The notes: generated by a model from the letters alone, not told the origin. Shown: positions 49,001 through 57,161, numbered from the stretch's first letter. The stretch is DNA of 64,000 nucleotides from Paracidobacterium acidisoli (GCF_003428625.2 NZ_QVQT02000005.1:1-64000), one strand, 5' to 3'. Numbers and translations are program-made.

Positions 49001-49661
49001 CCGTGATCGTCGCCGAAAGAATAATGTTGGCGCCGCCCGCCAGCGCCATCTCGCACTCGCCCGCCCGCAGGCTGCGGCACGCCAGATGCACCGCCACCAG
49101 TGACGACGAGCAGGCCGTATCCACCGCCAGGCTCGGGCCTTCCAGGCCAAACGTGTATGAGAGCCTGCCCGCCGCCGGAGCGCGTCCTCCGCCCGTGGTC
49201 ACATAGAAATCGAGATCCGAGCCCGAAGCATACAGGCACGACTCGAATTCGCTCGACCACAGCCCGACAAAAACTCCCGTGCGCGATCCGCGGTACGACT
49301 CCCGTGTCTGTCCCGCATCCTCCAGCGCATCCCATGCCGTCTCCAGCAGCAGGCGCTGCTGCGGGTCCATATAGGTGGCTTCCCGCGGCGATATCTCGAA
49401 AAAGCGTGCATCGAACCGGTCCAGGTCGCGCAGAAATCCGCCCCGGCTGGTCGTGATTCGCCCGCCCGTGCGTTCGAACTCCTCATATACCGAGTCGATC
49501 TCCGGAAAGCGGTGGCCGGGATAAACGCCGATCGCGTCGCGGCCTTCCGTCAGCAGCTGCCACAGTTCCTGTACGCTGCCCGCTTCCGGAAAGCGGCATC
49601 CCATGCCGACAATGGCTATCGGTTCGTGGTCACGCTCGTAAAGCTGATCAGCATCTGACAT
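43020..49661 (-). CDS. Fully reducing type I PKS: KS-AT-DH-ER-KR-ACP
   Basis: ATG 49661 gives 2213 residues (MSDADQLYERDHEPIAIVGM), 5 bases after the type II thioesterase stop. KS: DTACSSSL (about 184), EAHGTGT and KSNIGHTE. AT: GQGSQW, GHSMGE (about 635), VASHS (about 738), a pattern of the YASH type that favours methylmalonyl-CoA. DH: HRVLGSALLP (about 942) with DSCFQ as second acid. ER: HAATGGTG (about 1607). KR: GGMGGVG (about 1807), VIDDG (B-type-like), FSSIAA and SYAAANAF. ACP: LGVDSLMA (about 2117). No loading domain is fused, so it probably accepts an acyl starter on its KS, giving a saturated alpha-methyl chain. Confidence 0.95.
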   Translation of the reverse strand: MSDADQLYERDHEPIAIVGMGCRFPEAGSVQELWQLLTEGRDAIGVYPGHRFPEIDSVYEEFERTGGRITTSRGGFLRDLDRFDARFFEISPREATYMDPQQRLLLETAWDALEDAGQTRESYRGSRTGVFVGLWSSEFESCLYASGSDLDFYVTTGGGRAPAAGRLSYTFGLEGPSLAVDTACSSSLVAVHLACRSLRAGECEMALAGGANIILSATITELFTPAGMLSRDGWCKFGDASADGFVRSEGVGVVVLKRLRDAQAAGDPIYAVIRGTAVNSDGRTNGLMMTPSVAGQGQMLRQAWKDAGIDPKHLRYIEAHGTGTRVGDPTELEALGEALASAGVERPCGVGSLKSNIGHTESAAGIGGLIKTALALRHRLVPRSLHCETPNPKIDWDTLPLRVLTEPLDLSGTEGPILAGVSSFGLTGTNAHAVLEAWSGTEDEVPERHDDENRPYLLTASAHTPEALDAVLQADLAYLRVEGRDAALRDICFTAAQRRTHHEYRAAITGSDRQAVEAGIEAALRHENAAEVVKGAASKGRRRIVFVAPGQGSQWAGMARELYEREPAFRAALEALDTPIAAETGWSLIERLLGAETTTHLEEIDFVQPALFSISVALAALWRSWGVTPDAVVGHSMGEVAAAHIAGILSLNDAAAVICRRSRLMRSIRGSGAMATVELSVSEAEPLLRTTNGLVSVAASNSPRTTILSGDAATIDMLLAELERCEVFARRVNVDVASHSSQVDPILGALREQLHDVAPQPAATPMFSTVTAQFVSGEEMTADYWVRNLRQPVLFAKAVETLANEGHDIFVELSPHPILLPASAATLQASHPEAVIVPCLRRGQQEQTAMLTALGTLYTAGCAMDWNRFYGAGGQCVRLPNYPFQRERYWPDLVSTDRRRTQQKMRSLYGPMLKQRFESPADPDVVAWQAEVDLTTHPWLGDHRVLGSALLPTSAHLELAMEAMRAERPGEDFALSDISLTAAAYLSESEAQEFQLVLRREGGDGYRFEIRSRSGEPQANHGWTLHSEGRLRKTENAEAPAAIDPAAFLREAAVHGSAEEHYRQMARRGLEYGPAFRLLAESWKRGDAVLCRVRANGSSGYVLHPAMLDSCFQSMLHLNPLNGHAAAGDTWLPVAVESMRVFGAAPAEGDVFVHGRLAEYDERRKVFAVDLRLLRGDGSVIAAIDGLAAQRVTQRAKNEFSDSLFELTWQEVTEESKVQDNRNSHCILFTDDGGSGQTLAKRLAAAGVRCTLIHKGEAYRAPQHHSGNGNGAGASIAEAAATTTAADAERVLREAALLFGAPAAVIHLWGLDSAKEDEADLASVLKAQAMGSYHLPAVVQAIHKAGWENPPRMWAVTQGAVSVEAVKDAAPGLAAAPAWGIGRVIAWEHPELRTVLADLSASPSAGEIDALARAILSDEREAQLALRGKKKYAARFGRCAAAVTEQSVSLRQEQEYRIETEQTGTLDHLALRAVKRQKPGRGEVAIEVAAAAVNLLDVTRALGTCPGVDPRDPVALGTECAGRIIEIGEGVTAFQPGDEVIAITPYTATVGMLASQVVVPERVVARKPKSFSFEEAAAAPVAFLTAWHALVELARLRAGEWVLIHAATGGTGLACVEIAQKLGARIIATASSPEKHAWLHSIGVEHVLPSRSLEFADGVMEITGGRGVDVVLNSLTGEFLSRSLDVLAPYGRFVEIGKRDLYDDRRIGMKVFRRNISYHTVDLAAAVEERPNYMETMLRTVIGHLDAGEWKPLPVQCFSAAEPDLPFRFLAQAKQIGKVVVQMTRDVKVLPERARSLFAADATYLITGGMGGVGSVVAEWMARNGARHIVLASRRASSAETQAIIERIERHGAKVVHDRTDVLDADAVAKLIERIREEMPPLRGILHAAVVIDDGLIMDLTAERFDAVMGPKVTGTWNLHEATRDEALEFFVLFSSIAAVLPQAGHGSYAAANAFMDAFAHRLRAQGTPAISINWGGWKDTGLIQEAGTARSLEGYELQGMMAFSPEEALEALREALAIRPVQAVAMNFDPEIFARFHSGNGIPPAFAGMVDSFVRREDTVQTGRASIVDVLAAAETAAEQREILEDHLQQELGRVLRLAPERIERERPLGTLGVDSLMALEFVRRVNAGLGLRLPATTVFNYPTVKQLADQVLQRLGLDNSRGLKTHADAMADASQTMPENAALRSVAALSEDEALALLMHPEKAMSGGSHG

Positions 49662-49666
49662 TCCAG

Positions 49667-50494
49667 CTACCCTGCATGGTCTGCAGTCGCCACGTGCGCG
49701 TCCCTGCGTATTCTGTCGGGCGTGCCTGCGGCAATCGCCCCGTCTCCAAAAAGCCGGTCCCGAATCACTTCCAGCAATGCATCGCGGCTCGTGTTCAGGA
49801 AGAAGTGGTCTCCGGGCAGAATCTGCATCGCAAATCCGCCTCCGGCATGCCTTTCCCACTGCCGCGTAATCTCCGGTGTCACCAGCCTGTCTTCAGCTCC
49901 GGTCAGCACCGTCATGGGCGTCTGCAGCGGCGCGGCCTCGCTGCAAAGGTACGTCTCGTACGCGGTAAAGTCCGCGCGCAGCACCGGCAGAAACATCTGC
50001 AGCAGCTCCGGCTCGGCCCGAACCTCCGCGGGTATTCCCGCATACCGGTTCTGAATCGCCTCCAGAAACCCCTCGTCCGTCATGTTCCGGATCGCCGGTG
50101 TCAGCGGTCCCAGATGAGGCGGCCGCGACGCTCCGGCAAAAAAGTGTGCAGGCTGGCGGCGTCCATCCATGCGCAGTCTGCGCATCACCTCAAAGGCAAC
50201 CCACGCGCCCAGACTGTGACCGTAGAATGCGAAAGGCCGGTCGCGCCAGGCAGACAGCGCCTGCGTGGCCTCATCGGCCATGGCATCCAGTCCGGTATAG
50301 CCGGGCTCGATAAATCTTGCTCCCCGCCCTGGCGGCTGCACGCAAACCACCTCGATCTCCGGTCCCAGCAATTCTGCCCAGGAAAAGAAAGAAGCAGGCG
50401 CACCCCCGGCGTACGGAAAGCAGAACAGACGCATTCCGGCATCAGGGACTCGTTGCGGCCAAAGCAGAGAAGACGTGGGCTTCTTCCCAACCAA
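49667..50494 (-). CDS. Type II thioesterase
   Basis: The 275-residue alpha/beta hydrolase belongs to the external editing thioesterases of PKS/NRPS clusters, which free stalled or mis-primed carrier domains. It shows the family start (MRLFCFPYAGGAPASFFSW), the nucleophile elbow YGHSLGAW near residue 93, the Asp in LTGAEDRLV and the catalytic His in LPGDHFFL. It lies directly upstream of the reducing PKS (5-base gap) and appears to be the first gene of the main operon, with a candidate promoter in the gap before it. Confidence 0.93.
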   Translation of the reverse strand: MVGKKPTSSLLWPQRVPDAGMRLFCFPYAGGAPASFFSWAELLGPEIEVVCVQPPGRGARFIEPGYTGLDAMADEATQALSAWRDRPFAFYGHSLGAWVAFEVMRRLRMDGRRQPAHFFAGASRPPHLGPLTPAIRNMTDEGFLEAIQNRYAGIPAEVRAEPELLQMFLPVLRADFTAYETYLCSEAAPLQTPMTVLTGAEDRLVTPEITRQWERHAGGGFAMQILPGDHFFLNTSRDALLEVIRDRLFGDGAIAAGTPDRIRRDAHVATADHAG

Positions 50495-50676
50495 AATAAA
50501 TCCTTAATAACGCGGTCTTGGGTCGATATCGGAAGTACGACTCTATAACTCGAAGGCTAGCCACATTGCCTTTTAGGGTCAATACAACTTTTATACCGGG
50601 CGGATAGCCTCTTTTGTGCCTGCCGGATTCCGCAGGCCGCCTTCCCAGGAAATCTTCCGGCCCTCGCCCATCGGCT
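50495..50676 (-). promoter_or_regulatory. Gap and candidate promoter ahead of the PKS/NRPS operon
   Basis: These 182 bases separate the T*-TE gene from the type II thioesterase. On the minus strand, TTGACC (50582-50577) and TAGCCT (50559-50554) are 17 nt apart, a reasonable sigma70-type pair. A start point near 50547 would leave a leader of about 50 nt. An imperfect hairpin, GCCTGC...GCAGGC (about 50617-50636), has no T-run and is a weak terminator candidate for the upstream gene. Confidence 0.35.
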
Positions 50677-51774
50677 TTATATCATTCTTACATCGGAGCT
50701 TATCCGCTGCAGGCAGGCATCCAGCTGCTCCGCCAGCAGGCTCACATTCGGCTCGGCCAGCACCTGTCCATGATCGCCCGGCAGCGGATGAAGATCCACC
50801 CCTCCGGCGGCCACCGCGCCCCATCCCAGGTCCTGAGGCAGCCTCCAGTCATTCTCGCCCGTCGCCCGGAAGAGCGTCACCTGCCCCGCATAGGGAAGCA
50901 CCGGGTACTGGATGCCCGCAATCCAGTTGATATCGCGCACGCTTTTCATTGACTCCGAGATCTTTCCGCCGCCCCGCGCTGCCAGGTAGCGGTAAAACAC
51001 GCGCAGCGCCCGGTTCCGCAGCCGGTTGCGGAGATAAATCATCTTGTGCGGCAGATTCAGCCTGCGCATTCCCAGCCACACCAGCCGCAGCCGCTGGTAA
51101 ACCCGCACCGGCAGCGATCCGGGATTCGGCAGCCGCTTCATATAGCTCGGCTGCCAGGTATCGAGCATGCCCAGCAGCCCCACCGTCTCGCCCGCCGCAA
51201 GCAGCTGCCTGGCCATCTCATACGCCACCAGCCCGCCGAAAGAGAGCCCCAGAAACGCATACGGTCCATGCGGCTGCAGCCGGCGAATCTCGCGGACGTA
51301 ATGCGCCGCCATATCCTCCAGCGATACGTGGATCTTCGCCCCCGGCTGCAGTGACTGCGCCTGCACGCCATACACCGGCTGATCCGCAGGCAGATGCTTC
51401 ACCAGGCTGAAAAACCCCAGCACATTGCCGCCAATCCCGTGGATCAGAAACAGCGGCCGCCGGTTCCCGCCCGTCCGGATCGGCACAATGCACCAGCTCT
51501 CCGCCGACGCCTGGCGAATCTGGATATAATCCGCCATCTTGGCGATGGTCCGGGCGTCGTAGAAGTCTTCAGCGGGAATATCGACCCGGTATTTTCCCCG
51601 CACTTTGGCGCGGATCGTCTCCGCCAGGACCGGACCGCCCCCGAGCATGAAGAAGTCCTCGTCGGGACCGATCTTCACCGCCCGGAACAGCTCCTTCCAC
51701 CATCCGGTGAGCGTGGATTCGAGATCGTCTCGCTGCCTGTCATCCACACCATCCATGAACGCCTGAACCGGCAT
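50677..51774 (-). CDS. Stand-alone thioesterase fused to a serine-less carrier domain
   Basis: ATG 51774 gives 365 residues (MPVQAFMDGVDDRQRDDLES). Residues about 15-85 fold like a carrier protein, but where relatives have D-N-F-F-x-L-G-G-x-S this one reads EDFFMLGGGPVLAE: the phosphopantetheine serine is a proline, so it cannot carry a chain. The C-terminal thioesterase (about 95-365) is typical of terminal TE domains: FLIHGIGGNVLGF, elbow LGLSFGGLVAYEM (about 180), Asp in LLGMLDTWQP (about 205), His in LPGDHGQVLAEP (about 335). The triad is complete, unlike the TE at the end of the assembly line. It is the first gene of the cluster; release of the final product in trans is inferred. Confidence 0.88.
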   Translation of the reverse strand: MPVQAFMDGVDDRQRDDLESTLTGWWKELFRAVKIGPDEDFFMLGGGPVLAETIRAKVRGKYRVDIPAEDFYDARTIAKMADYIQIRQASAESWCIVPIRTGGNRRPLFLIHGIGGNVLGFFSLVKHLPADQPVYGVQAQSLQPGAKIHVSLEDMAAHYVREIRRLQPHGPYAFLGLSFGGLVAYEMARQLLAAGETVGLLGMLDTWQPSYMKRLPNPGSLPVRVYQRLRLVWLGMRRLNLPHKMIYLRNRLRNRALRVFYRYLAARGGGKISESMKSVRDINWIAGIQYPVLPYAGQVTLFRATGENDWRLPQDLGWGAVAAGGVDLHPLPGDHGQVLAEPNVSLLAEQLDACLQRISSDVRMI

Positions 51775-51824
51775 TGCGCGCGAGCCTCGAAGAACAAAGT
51801 GGGTCTCTTGAGTGTACCGGGAAT

Positions 51825-51844
51825 GATAGTAATTCGTAACTATC
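51825..51844. promoter_or_regulatory. Imperfect palindrome, candidate operator before the biosynthetic cluster
   Basis: GATAGTAATTCGTAACTATC has 6-bp perfect arms (GATAGT/ACTATC) around an AT-rich centre. It lies 50-70 bases upstream of the first cluster gene's start (51774, minus strand) and downstream of the LacI gene, in a gap otherwise free of genes. The position suits a regulator site; which protein would bind is unknown. The centre does not match the usual LacI AACGTT core. Confidence 0.35.
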
Positions 51845-51916
51845 CGCGTGCAGATCCGGAAGTGGAGCGGGTTCCCAAAGAGGTCCTGCATCGCCGCCAT
51901 TCCCGATCGGCCGTAA

Positions 51917-52972
51917 TCACCGTGCCTGCCTTCCCGGCCGGTCTGTATGCAGCCGGCTCGTCGATCTCCGGATCACGAGCTCCGGTTCCACACGGATCGA
52001 AGCCGGCAAAGTCTGCCCGTTCGCCCCCCGAATCGCGCTCAGAAGCGTAGCCGCTGCAATCCGTCCCATTTCTTTGAGCGGCTGCCGCACCGTGGTCAGT
52101 CCCGGATGAACCGCCGCCGCCAGCGGAATATCGTCGAACCCCACCACGGACACATCCCGCGGCACATGCAGACCCGCCTCATGCAGCGCCGTGATCGCGC
52201 CCAGCGCCGACATATCGTTGAACGCGAAGATCGCCGTAAACGGCCTCTTCCGCTCCAGCAGCGCCCGCGCCGCCAGATACCCCGGCTCGCTGCCCGACGC
52301 TGCGCCCTGCATCTGCACCACCAGCTCCGGGTCCTGCTTCAGGCCGGTCTCCGTGCAGACCTTCCGAATCGCGCCCCACCGCGCACTCGTATCCGAGCTG
52401 AAGCTCTGGCCTTTGATAAAGGCGATTCGTCGATGCCCCAGCTCCGCCAGGTGTCCAAGCGCGTATCGTGCTGCGCTCAGATGGTCCAGTTCGATCGTCA
52501 CCATCCCCTTATGCTTTCCATGCCCTGAGACCGCCACCACCGGCACCGTCAGCGTCTCGCGTATCGGCGTATCGACCGCGATAATGCCCTCCACCGCCCG
52601 TGCCAGCAGCAGCCTTGGATACCCCTCCAGCAGCTCCGCCCGGTGCCGGTGGCTCACCACGAAATAAAAGAACTCCTCCTGCAGCAGCGTGTCTTCAATA
52701 CCGCTCAGCACCGCCGCCGCATAGCCTTCGCTGATCTCCGGAACCATCACGCCGACCGTAAAGCTGCGTCTGTGGCGCAGCCCCCGCGCATAGGCGTTCG
52801 GCCGGTAGTTCATCAGCGCAGCCGCCGCCAGAATGCGCTTCTGCGTCGCCTCCGGAATCCGCTCCGCTGCCGGAGTCTGGTTCACGACCCGGGAGACCGT
52901 GGTCGGGGAAAGGCGCAGATGCTGCGCCAGCTCTTTCAGGCTGACCGGCGGGTTCGCAGTCTGTCGTCTCAT
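51917..52972 (-). CDS. LacI/GalR-family transcriptional regulator
   Basis: The 351-residue protein has the N-terminal LacI helix-turn-helix ([22 protein letters not shown], then the hinge [10 protein letters not shown]) and a sugar-binding sensor domain ([71 protein letters not shown]). It is divergent from the large TonB-dependent receptor across a 586-bp gap, an arrangement common in Acidobacteriota for carbohydrate uptake loci, so it probably represses that receptor. It also lies just upstream of, and on the same strand as, the PKS/NRPS cluster; a role there cannot be excluded. Confidence 0.9.
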   Translation of the reverse strand: MRRQTANPPVSLKELAQHLRLSPTTVSRVVNQTPAAERIPEATQKRILAAAALMNYRPNAYARGLRHRRSFTVGVMVPEISEGYAAAVLSGIEDTLLQEEFFYFVVSHRHRAELLEGYPRLLLARAVEGIIAVDTPIRETLTVPVVAVSGHGKHKGMVTIELDHLSAARYALGHLAELGHRRIAFIKGQSFSSDTSARWGAIRKVCTETGLKQDPELVVQMQGAASGSEPGYLAARALLERKRPFTAIFAFNDMSALGAITALHEAGLHVPRDVSVVGFDDIPLAAAVHPGLTTVRQPLKEMGRIAAATLLSAIRGANGQTLPASIRVEPELVIRRSTSRLHTDRPGRQAR

Positions 52973-53558
52973 CGGCCTTCCGTCACATCCCGGCCAGCGC
53001 CGCCGCCGGCGCTCTTGCTTCGCCGGAGTGCGTCTGGTCTGGGTTGAGAATCTACAGGCAGCTTACCCGATCACCCGCTCTTTGCGGCCCTGATCTCTTT
53101 GCGGCCTGAACTCTTTGCGGTTCCTGATCCTTCCTCGCCGCCGGCTCCCGCAGAGACCTTCCCTCAGGGACAGCCACCCCGCAATTACTTCCCGTCCAGC
53201 AACCCGGCATGAAAGGGCAGCATCCGGTAATCATGAAGGTGCTGAAACTGTGTTCTGTATATTCCCCCGCATATACGGCATATTGCAGCGCGTGTCTGAG
53301 CTGATCTCTTCCGCTTTCCTGCATCTCTTCCAGCCGGCCATGCCGGCTTCCCGCTCTCCGATTCCACTCTGAAGGCTTTTCTTTGCGAAGGGGCTTTTTA
53401 TGCGGACACTGCACAATCGATTGCGCAAGCGGGGAAACGGTACACGGTCGGCTCCGCTCTTCCGGGAGTGACGGCGCAGGCGTGAATTCGGCGGCACAGC
53501 CGGATCACAGATCACGCGTCCACCCCGGCACGGCAGTTACAGGTTTTCTGGAGGCAAC
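52973..53558. other. Divergent intergenic region with a triple direct repeat
   Basis: No convincing gene lies in these 586 bases between the LacI gene and the TonB-dependent receptor. At 53078-53128 the unit CTCTTTGCGGCCTGAT-like occurs three times, starting at 53078, 53095 and 53111 (16-17 nt period, about one and a half helical turns). I found no AACGTT-type LacI operator here. The receptor's ribosome site TGGAGG is at the right end, about 53550-53555. Confidence 0.5.
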
Positions 53559-56500
53559 ATGCGATTCACAACCGGCTTTCGGACGAAAGCACTCTTTCAC
53601 ACGCTGGCTCTGCTGTCGGCTATCTGCCTGATCCCGGCCCTCGCCCACGCGCAGTACCGTACATCCATTCAGGGAGTCGTGACCGACAGCACAGGCGCGG
53701 TCGTCCCCGGCGCAACCCTGACCCTCGTCGATACAGGAACCAATGAAACCCAGGTGCGCACCAGCGATGCCAGCGGCGTCTACAACTTCAACGCTCTGCC
53801 GGCCGATGTCTTTACCCTTACGGTCACCAAAGATGGCTTCCAGAAGCGGGTTCTCGACAAGCTGCAGCTCATTCCGGAGCAGGCAAACTCCGTCAACGTC
53901 ACCCTCGACGTCGGCACCAGCACCCAGACCGTGACCGTCGATGCCTCGACAGCGCCCGCCCTCGACACCGAGACGGCCAACAACGGCCGTACCATCTCCG
54001 ATACCGAAGTCCAGCACATGCCCGTCTATGAGCGCGACCCAACCAGCCTCATCCGTCTGGCTCCCGGTGTTCTGGCCGACGGCTCGCAGCAGGCCGGCGG
54101 CGGTGGATTTCAGGCCCCGGGCACACAGACAAACGCCTCTTCCGGCGGCGGCGGCAATTTAGGACATTCAAGCAGCATCTTCGCCTCGGAAAACGGTGCA
54201 TCCGCCAGCGCCAACGGCGGCCAGTACGACACCAACGGCTATACCGTCGACGGCATCAGCACCGTAAGCGCCGTCTGGGGCGGATCGACGGTCATCACTC
54301 CCAGTGAGGATTCGGTCGCCAATATTCAGATCGTCACGAATGCCTACGACGCGGAAAATGGCCGTTTCTCCGGCGCTCTCACCGAGATCACATCGAAGAG
54401 CGGAACCAACAATTTTCACGGCAGCCTGTTCGCTCAGATCACCCGCCCGGGTCTGAACGCTTACCAGCGCTGGAACGGTCCGCAGTCCGCCACTGCCGTC
54501 GGTCCGGACGGAACAAGGCTCACCCCCGAGGCGCGCGGCCTGCTCCGGGACTCAGACCGGTACAACCAGTGGGGCGGCAGCATCGGCGGACCCATCTGGA
54601 AAAACCGGCTCTTTGCCTTCTTCAGTTATGAAGGCCAAAGCCAGAACGTTCCCGTGCCCACCACCGCATGGTTTCCCACCTCGGCGCTGACAAGTCTCGC
54701 TCCCGCAAACAGCATTGCCTCCACCTACCTCAACTTTCCCGCGGCCTCTCCTCTCGGGACGGTGATCGCCGCTACCACCTGCAAAGATGCCGGACTGACG
54801 GAAGGCACGAACTGCCGAACCATTGCCGGCCAGGGTCTGAACATCGGCTCACCGCTCACGAATGGTCTGGGCAAACAGGATCTCTCGTACGTGAATAACA
54901 GCGATCCCGGCGTCGGCAATGGGCTCTCCAACGTCCCCGATATCGCGGAGTACAGCATTCAGAATCCGACAAGCAGCGACTTCAAGCAGTACAACGGTCG
55001 TCTCGACGCCGACGTCACCGGCAGGGACCACGCCAGCTTTGCGATTTACTGGGTTCCCGCCGCCACCACCACATCCAACGGCGGTCTTGGATACCAGCTC
55101 TACCATCACGATCAAATCAACGACGCCTTTTCCGTGATCTGGAATCACACCTTCACGCCGACATTTCTGAATGAAGCCCGCGCCAATGCCGCCGGATGGC
55201 GCTACAACGAGCTCGCCAGCAATCCCCAGGCGCCCTTCGGTCTGCCCCAGGATACGGTCATGCAGATCGGCAGCGCCAATCTCGGCAAAATCGGCGTGCA
55301 GTCGCCGAACCACCTGGATCAGTGGACCTACGGCTACAAGGACGTAGCTACAAAGGTTCTGAATACGCAGACCATGAAGTTCGGCTTCGACTACACCCGG
55401 CTTAACTACCTGGTCGATCCCATCAGTGCGCCGAGCTTCACCTTCTATAACCTCTGGGATTTTATGAACGACGCTCCGGAGGCCGAGTGCTGCAACTTCC
55501 AGGCCACCACCGGCCTTCCCGGCGGCTATCGCAACGACAATCGCGAGAATATGTACGGCATCTTCTTCCAGGACGACTGGAAGGCGCGCCCCAACCTCAC
55601 GCTCAGCGCCGGGCTTCGCTACTCTTACTTCGGTCCGCTCACCGACAAAGACAACAACATGGGCGTTCTTGCCTTCGGCGGTGGTACCAGCCTTTTAACC
55701 GGAATCACCATTCGGCCCGGCATCGGAGCATGGAAGGCGCAGAAGCTGAACTTCGGACCGCAGTTCGGCTTCAACTGGAGCCCGGCTGCCTTTCACGACA
55801 AAATGGTGGTGCGCGGCGGGTATGGCCTGAACTACAACCAGGAGCAGATCGCAACGGCCAACGCGAACGACAACAACCCTCCGGGATACAGCTCCGTACC
55901 CGGCTCCAGCACCAGTCCTGCGAACATCAACCCGAATATTCTTTACCAGGTCTCCAGCAGCTCCACCAATATCTTCGGATATCCGCCGAACCCGCACACC
56001 ATCACCACGTTTAACTCCGCCGGACTCCCGACGGCGGGCAATGCAAACCTGAGCGCTCTGCCCGGCCGCATGCCCACCGAATATACGCACCACTATTCGC
56101 TCGACATCGAGTGGGATCTGGGACACGCCTGGGTCGCCACTCTCGGCTATACCGGCAGCACCAGCCGTCACCTTCTGTACAACTACGACGCCACCGCGCT
56201 TGGGCAGCTTACCGGAGCTCCGCAGAATCCGCTCGTCAACAGCGTCAACACTTTCGGCAGCAGCGGTAAATCGAATAACAACATGATGCTTGCCGGTCTC
56301 AAGCATCAGTTCTCCCACACCTTCTCCGTGGATGCACAGTTTACCTGGGCTCACAGCATGGATACGAATTCAGGCCCCTATTACCGCGATCCCTATCTGT
56401 ACAATCCGGCCTTCGCCGTCGGCCGGTCTGCCTTTGACATCAACAAATCCTTCAAGCTCTTCGGCGTCTGGCAGCCCGTGCTCTTTCACAGCGGCCACGC

Positions 56501-57116
56501 ATGGGCGGAGAAGATGGCAGGCGGATGGACGCTCAGCGGCATCATGACCCTTCACACTGGTTATGGATGGAACCCGGTCTATCAGGCGCCGCACCAGTTT
56601 TACTGCAGCACCTGCCAGTATGGGTACCAGAACCTGCGTCCCTACTATCTCGGAGGAGGCGGCCACAACACCAGCAACAAGGCCTTTCAGACCGGCACTA
56701 ACTTTTCAAACCCGGGCGCTGCCAATACCGGCACGAACAACGATCAGTTCATCAACAACTACTTCCTGATGCCGAACTATTCCGCGGACATCACCGACAA
56801 TCCCGGGCAGACCGCGGATGTCATCCCTCCTCCGGGAATCGGTCGTAACGTCTTCCCCGGTCCGGGTTACCGCGATATCGATTTCACCTTTGCCAAGGCT
56901 TTCGGACTGCCGAAGATGCCGGTGCTCGGTGAAAATGCGAAGTTCGAGATCAAGGCCAACATGCTCAACGCCTTTAACCTGCTGAACCTGGTAGGAGGCG
57001 GAGAAGACATCATCGGCGCCGGCATCGTCAACAATGTCGGCTCTCCGAACTTCGGCGAAGCGCAGAAAGCGCTCGGTTCGCGATCCATCGACTTTCAGGG
57101 GCGGTTCAGCTTCTGA
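53559..57116 (+). CDS. TonB-dependent receptor, Oar-like, with carboxypeptidase-regulatory-like domain
   Basis: The 1185-residue outer-membrane protein has a signal peptide (LFHTLALLSAICLIPALAHAQ). Next is a carboxypeptidase-regulatory-like beta-sandwich (SIQGVVTDSTGAVVPGATLTLV to about residue 110), then a plug region (about 115-250: DTETANNGRTISDTEVQHMP; NGYTVDGIST). A long beta-barrel follows, ending in the aromatic C terminus SIDFQGRFSF. This architecture is greatly expanded in Acidobacteriota and is thought to import large carbohydrates or other substrates with TonB energy. The ligand is unknown. The divergent LacI regulator suggests a sugar. A clear terminator follows the stop. Confidence 0.9.
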   Translation: MRFTTGFRTKALFHTLALLSAICLIPALAHAQYRTSIQGVVTDSTGAVVPGATLTLVDTGTNETQVRTSDASGVYNFNALPADVFTLTVTKDGFQKRVLDKLQLIPEQANSVNVTLDVGTSTQTVTVDASTAPALDTETANNGRTISDTEVQHMPVYERDPTSLIRLAPGVLADGSQQAGGGGFQAPGTQTNASSGGGGNLGHSSSIFASENGASASANGGQYDTNGYTVDGISTVSAVWGGSTVITPSEDSVANIQIVTNAYDAENGRFSGALTEITSKSGTNNFHGSLFAQITRPGLNAYQRWNGPQSATAVGPDGTRLTPEARGLLRDSDRYNQWGGSIGGPIWKNRLFAFFSYEGQSQNVPVPTTAWFPTSALTSLAPANSIASTYLNFPAASPLGTVIAATTCKDAGLTEGTNCRTIAGQGLNIGSPLTNGLGKQDLSYVNNSDPGVGNGLSNVPDIAEYSIQNPTSSDFKQYNGRLDADVTGRDHASFAIYWVPAATTTSNGGLGYQLYHHDQINDAFSVIWNHTFTPTFLNEARANAAGWRYNELASNPQAPFGLPQDTVMQIGSANLGKIGVQSPNHLDQWTYGYKDVATKVLNTQTMKFGFDYTRLNYLVDPISAPSFTFYNLWDFMNDAPEAECCNFQATTGLPGGYRNDNRENMYGIFFQDDWKARPNLTLSAGLRYSYFGPLTDKDNNMGVLAFGGGTSLLTGITIRPGIGAWKAQKLNFGPQFGFNWSPAAFHDKMVVRGGYGLNYNQEQIATANANDNNPPGYSSVPGSSTSPANINPNILYQVSSSSTNIFGYPPNPHTITTFNSAGLPTAGNANLSALPGRMPTEYTHHYSLDIEWDLGHAWVATLGYTGSTSRHLLYNYDATALGQLTGAPQNPLVNSVNTFGSSGKSNNNMMLAGLKHQFSHTFSVDAQFTWAHSMDTNSGPYYRDPYLYNPAFAVGRSAFDINKSFKLFGVWQPVLFHSGHAWAEKMAGGWTLSGIMTLHTGYGWNPVYQAPHQFYCSTCQYGYQNLRPYYLGGGGHNTSNKAFQTGTNFSNPGAANTGTNNDQFINNYFLMPNYSADITDNPGQTADVIPPPGIGRNVFPGPGYRDIDFTFAKAFGLPKMPVLGENAKFEIKANMLNAFNLLNLVGGGEDIIGAGIVNNVGSPNFGEAQKALGSRSIDFQGRFSF

Positions 57117-57132
57117 TGCACTGAGTCTCCAC

Positions 57133-57161
57133 AGAGGAGCCTTCGGGCTCCTCTCTTTTTT
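57133..57161 (+). terminator. Intrinsic terminator after the TonB-dependent receptor
   Basis: AGAGGAGCC (57133-57141), loop TTCG (57142-57145) and GGCTCCTCT (57146-57154) form a perfect 9-bp stem capped by a stable UUCG tetraloop, followed by CTTTTTT. It lies 17 bases after the receptor stop. Confidence 0.9.

Noticed and set aside
40784-49661. Trans-AT PKS cluster
   Set aside because: Two modules have cis ATs, no stand-alone AT gene is present, and the AT-less module keeps cis-type flanking linkers, so a lost AT is the simpler reading.
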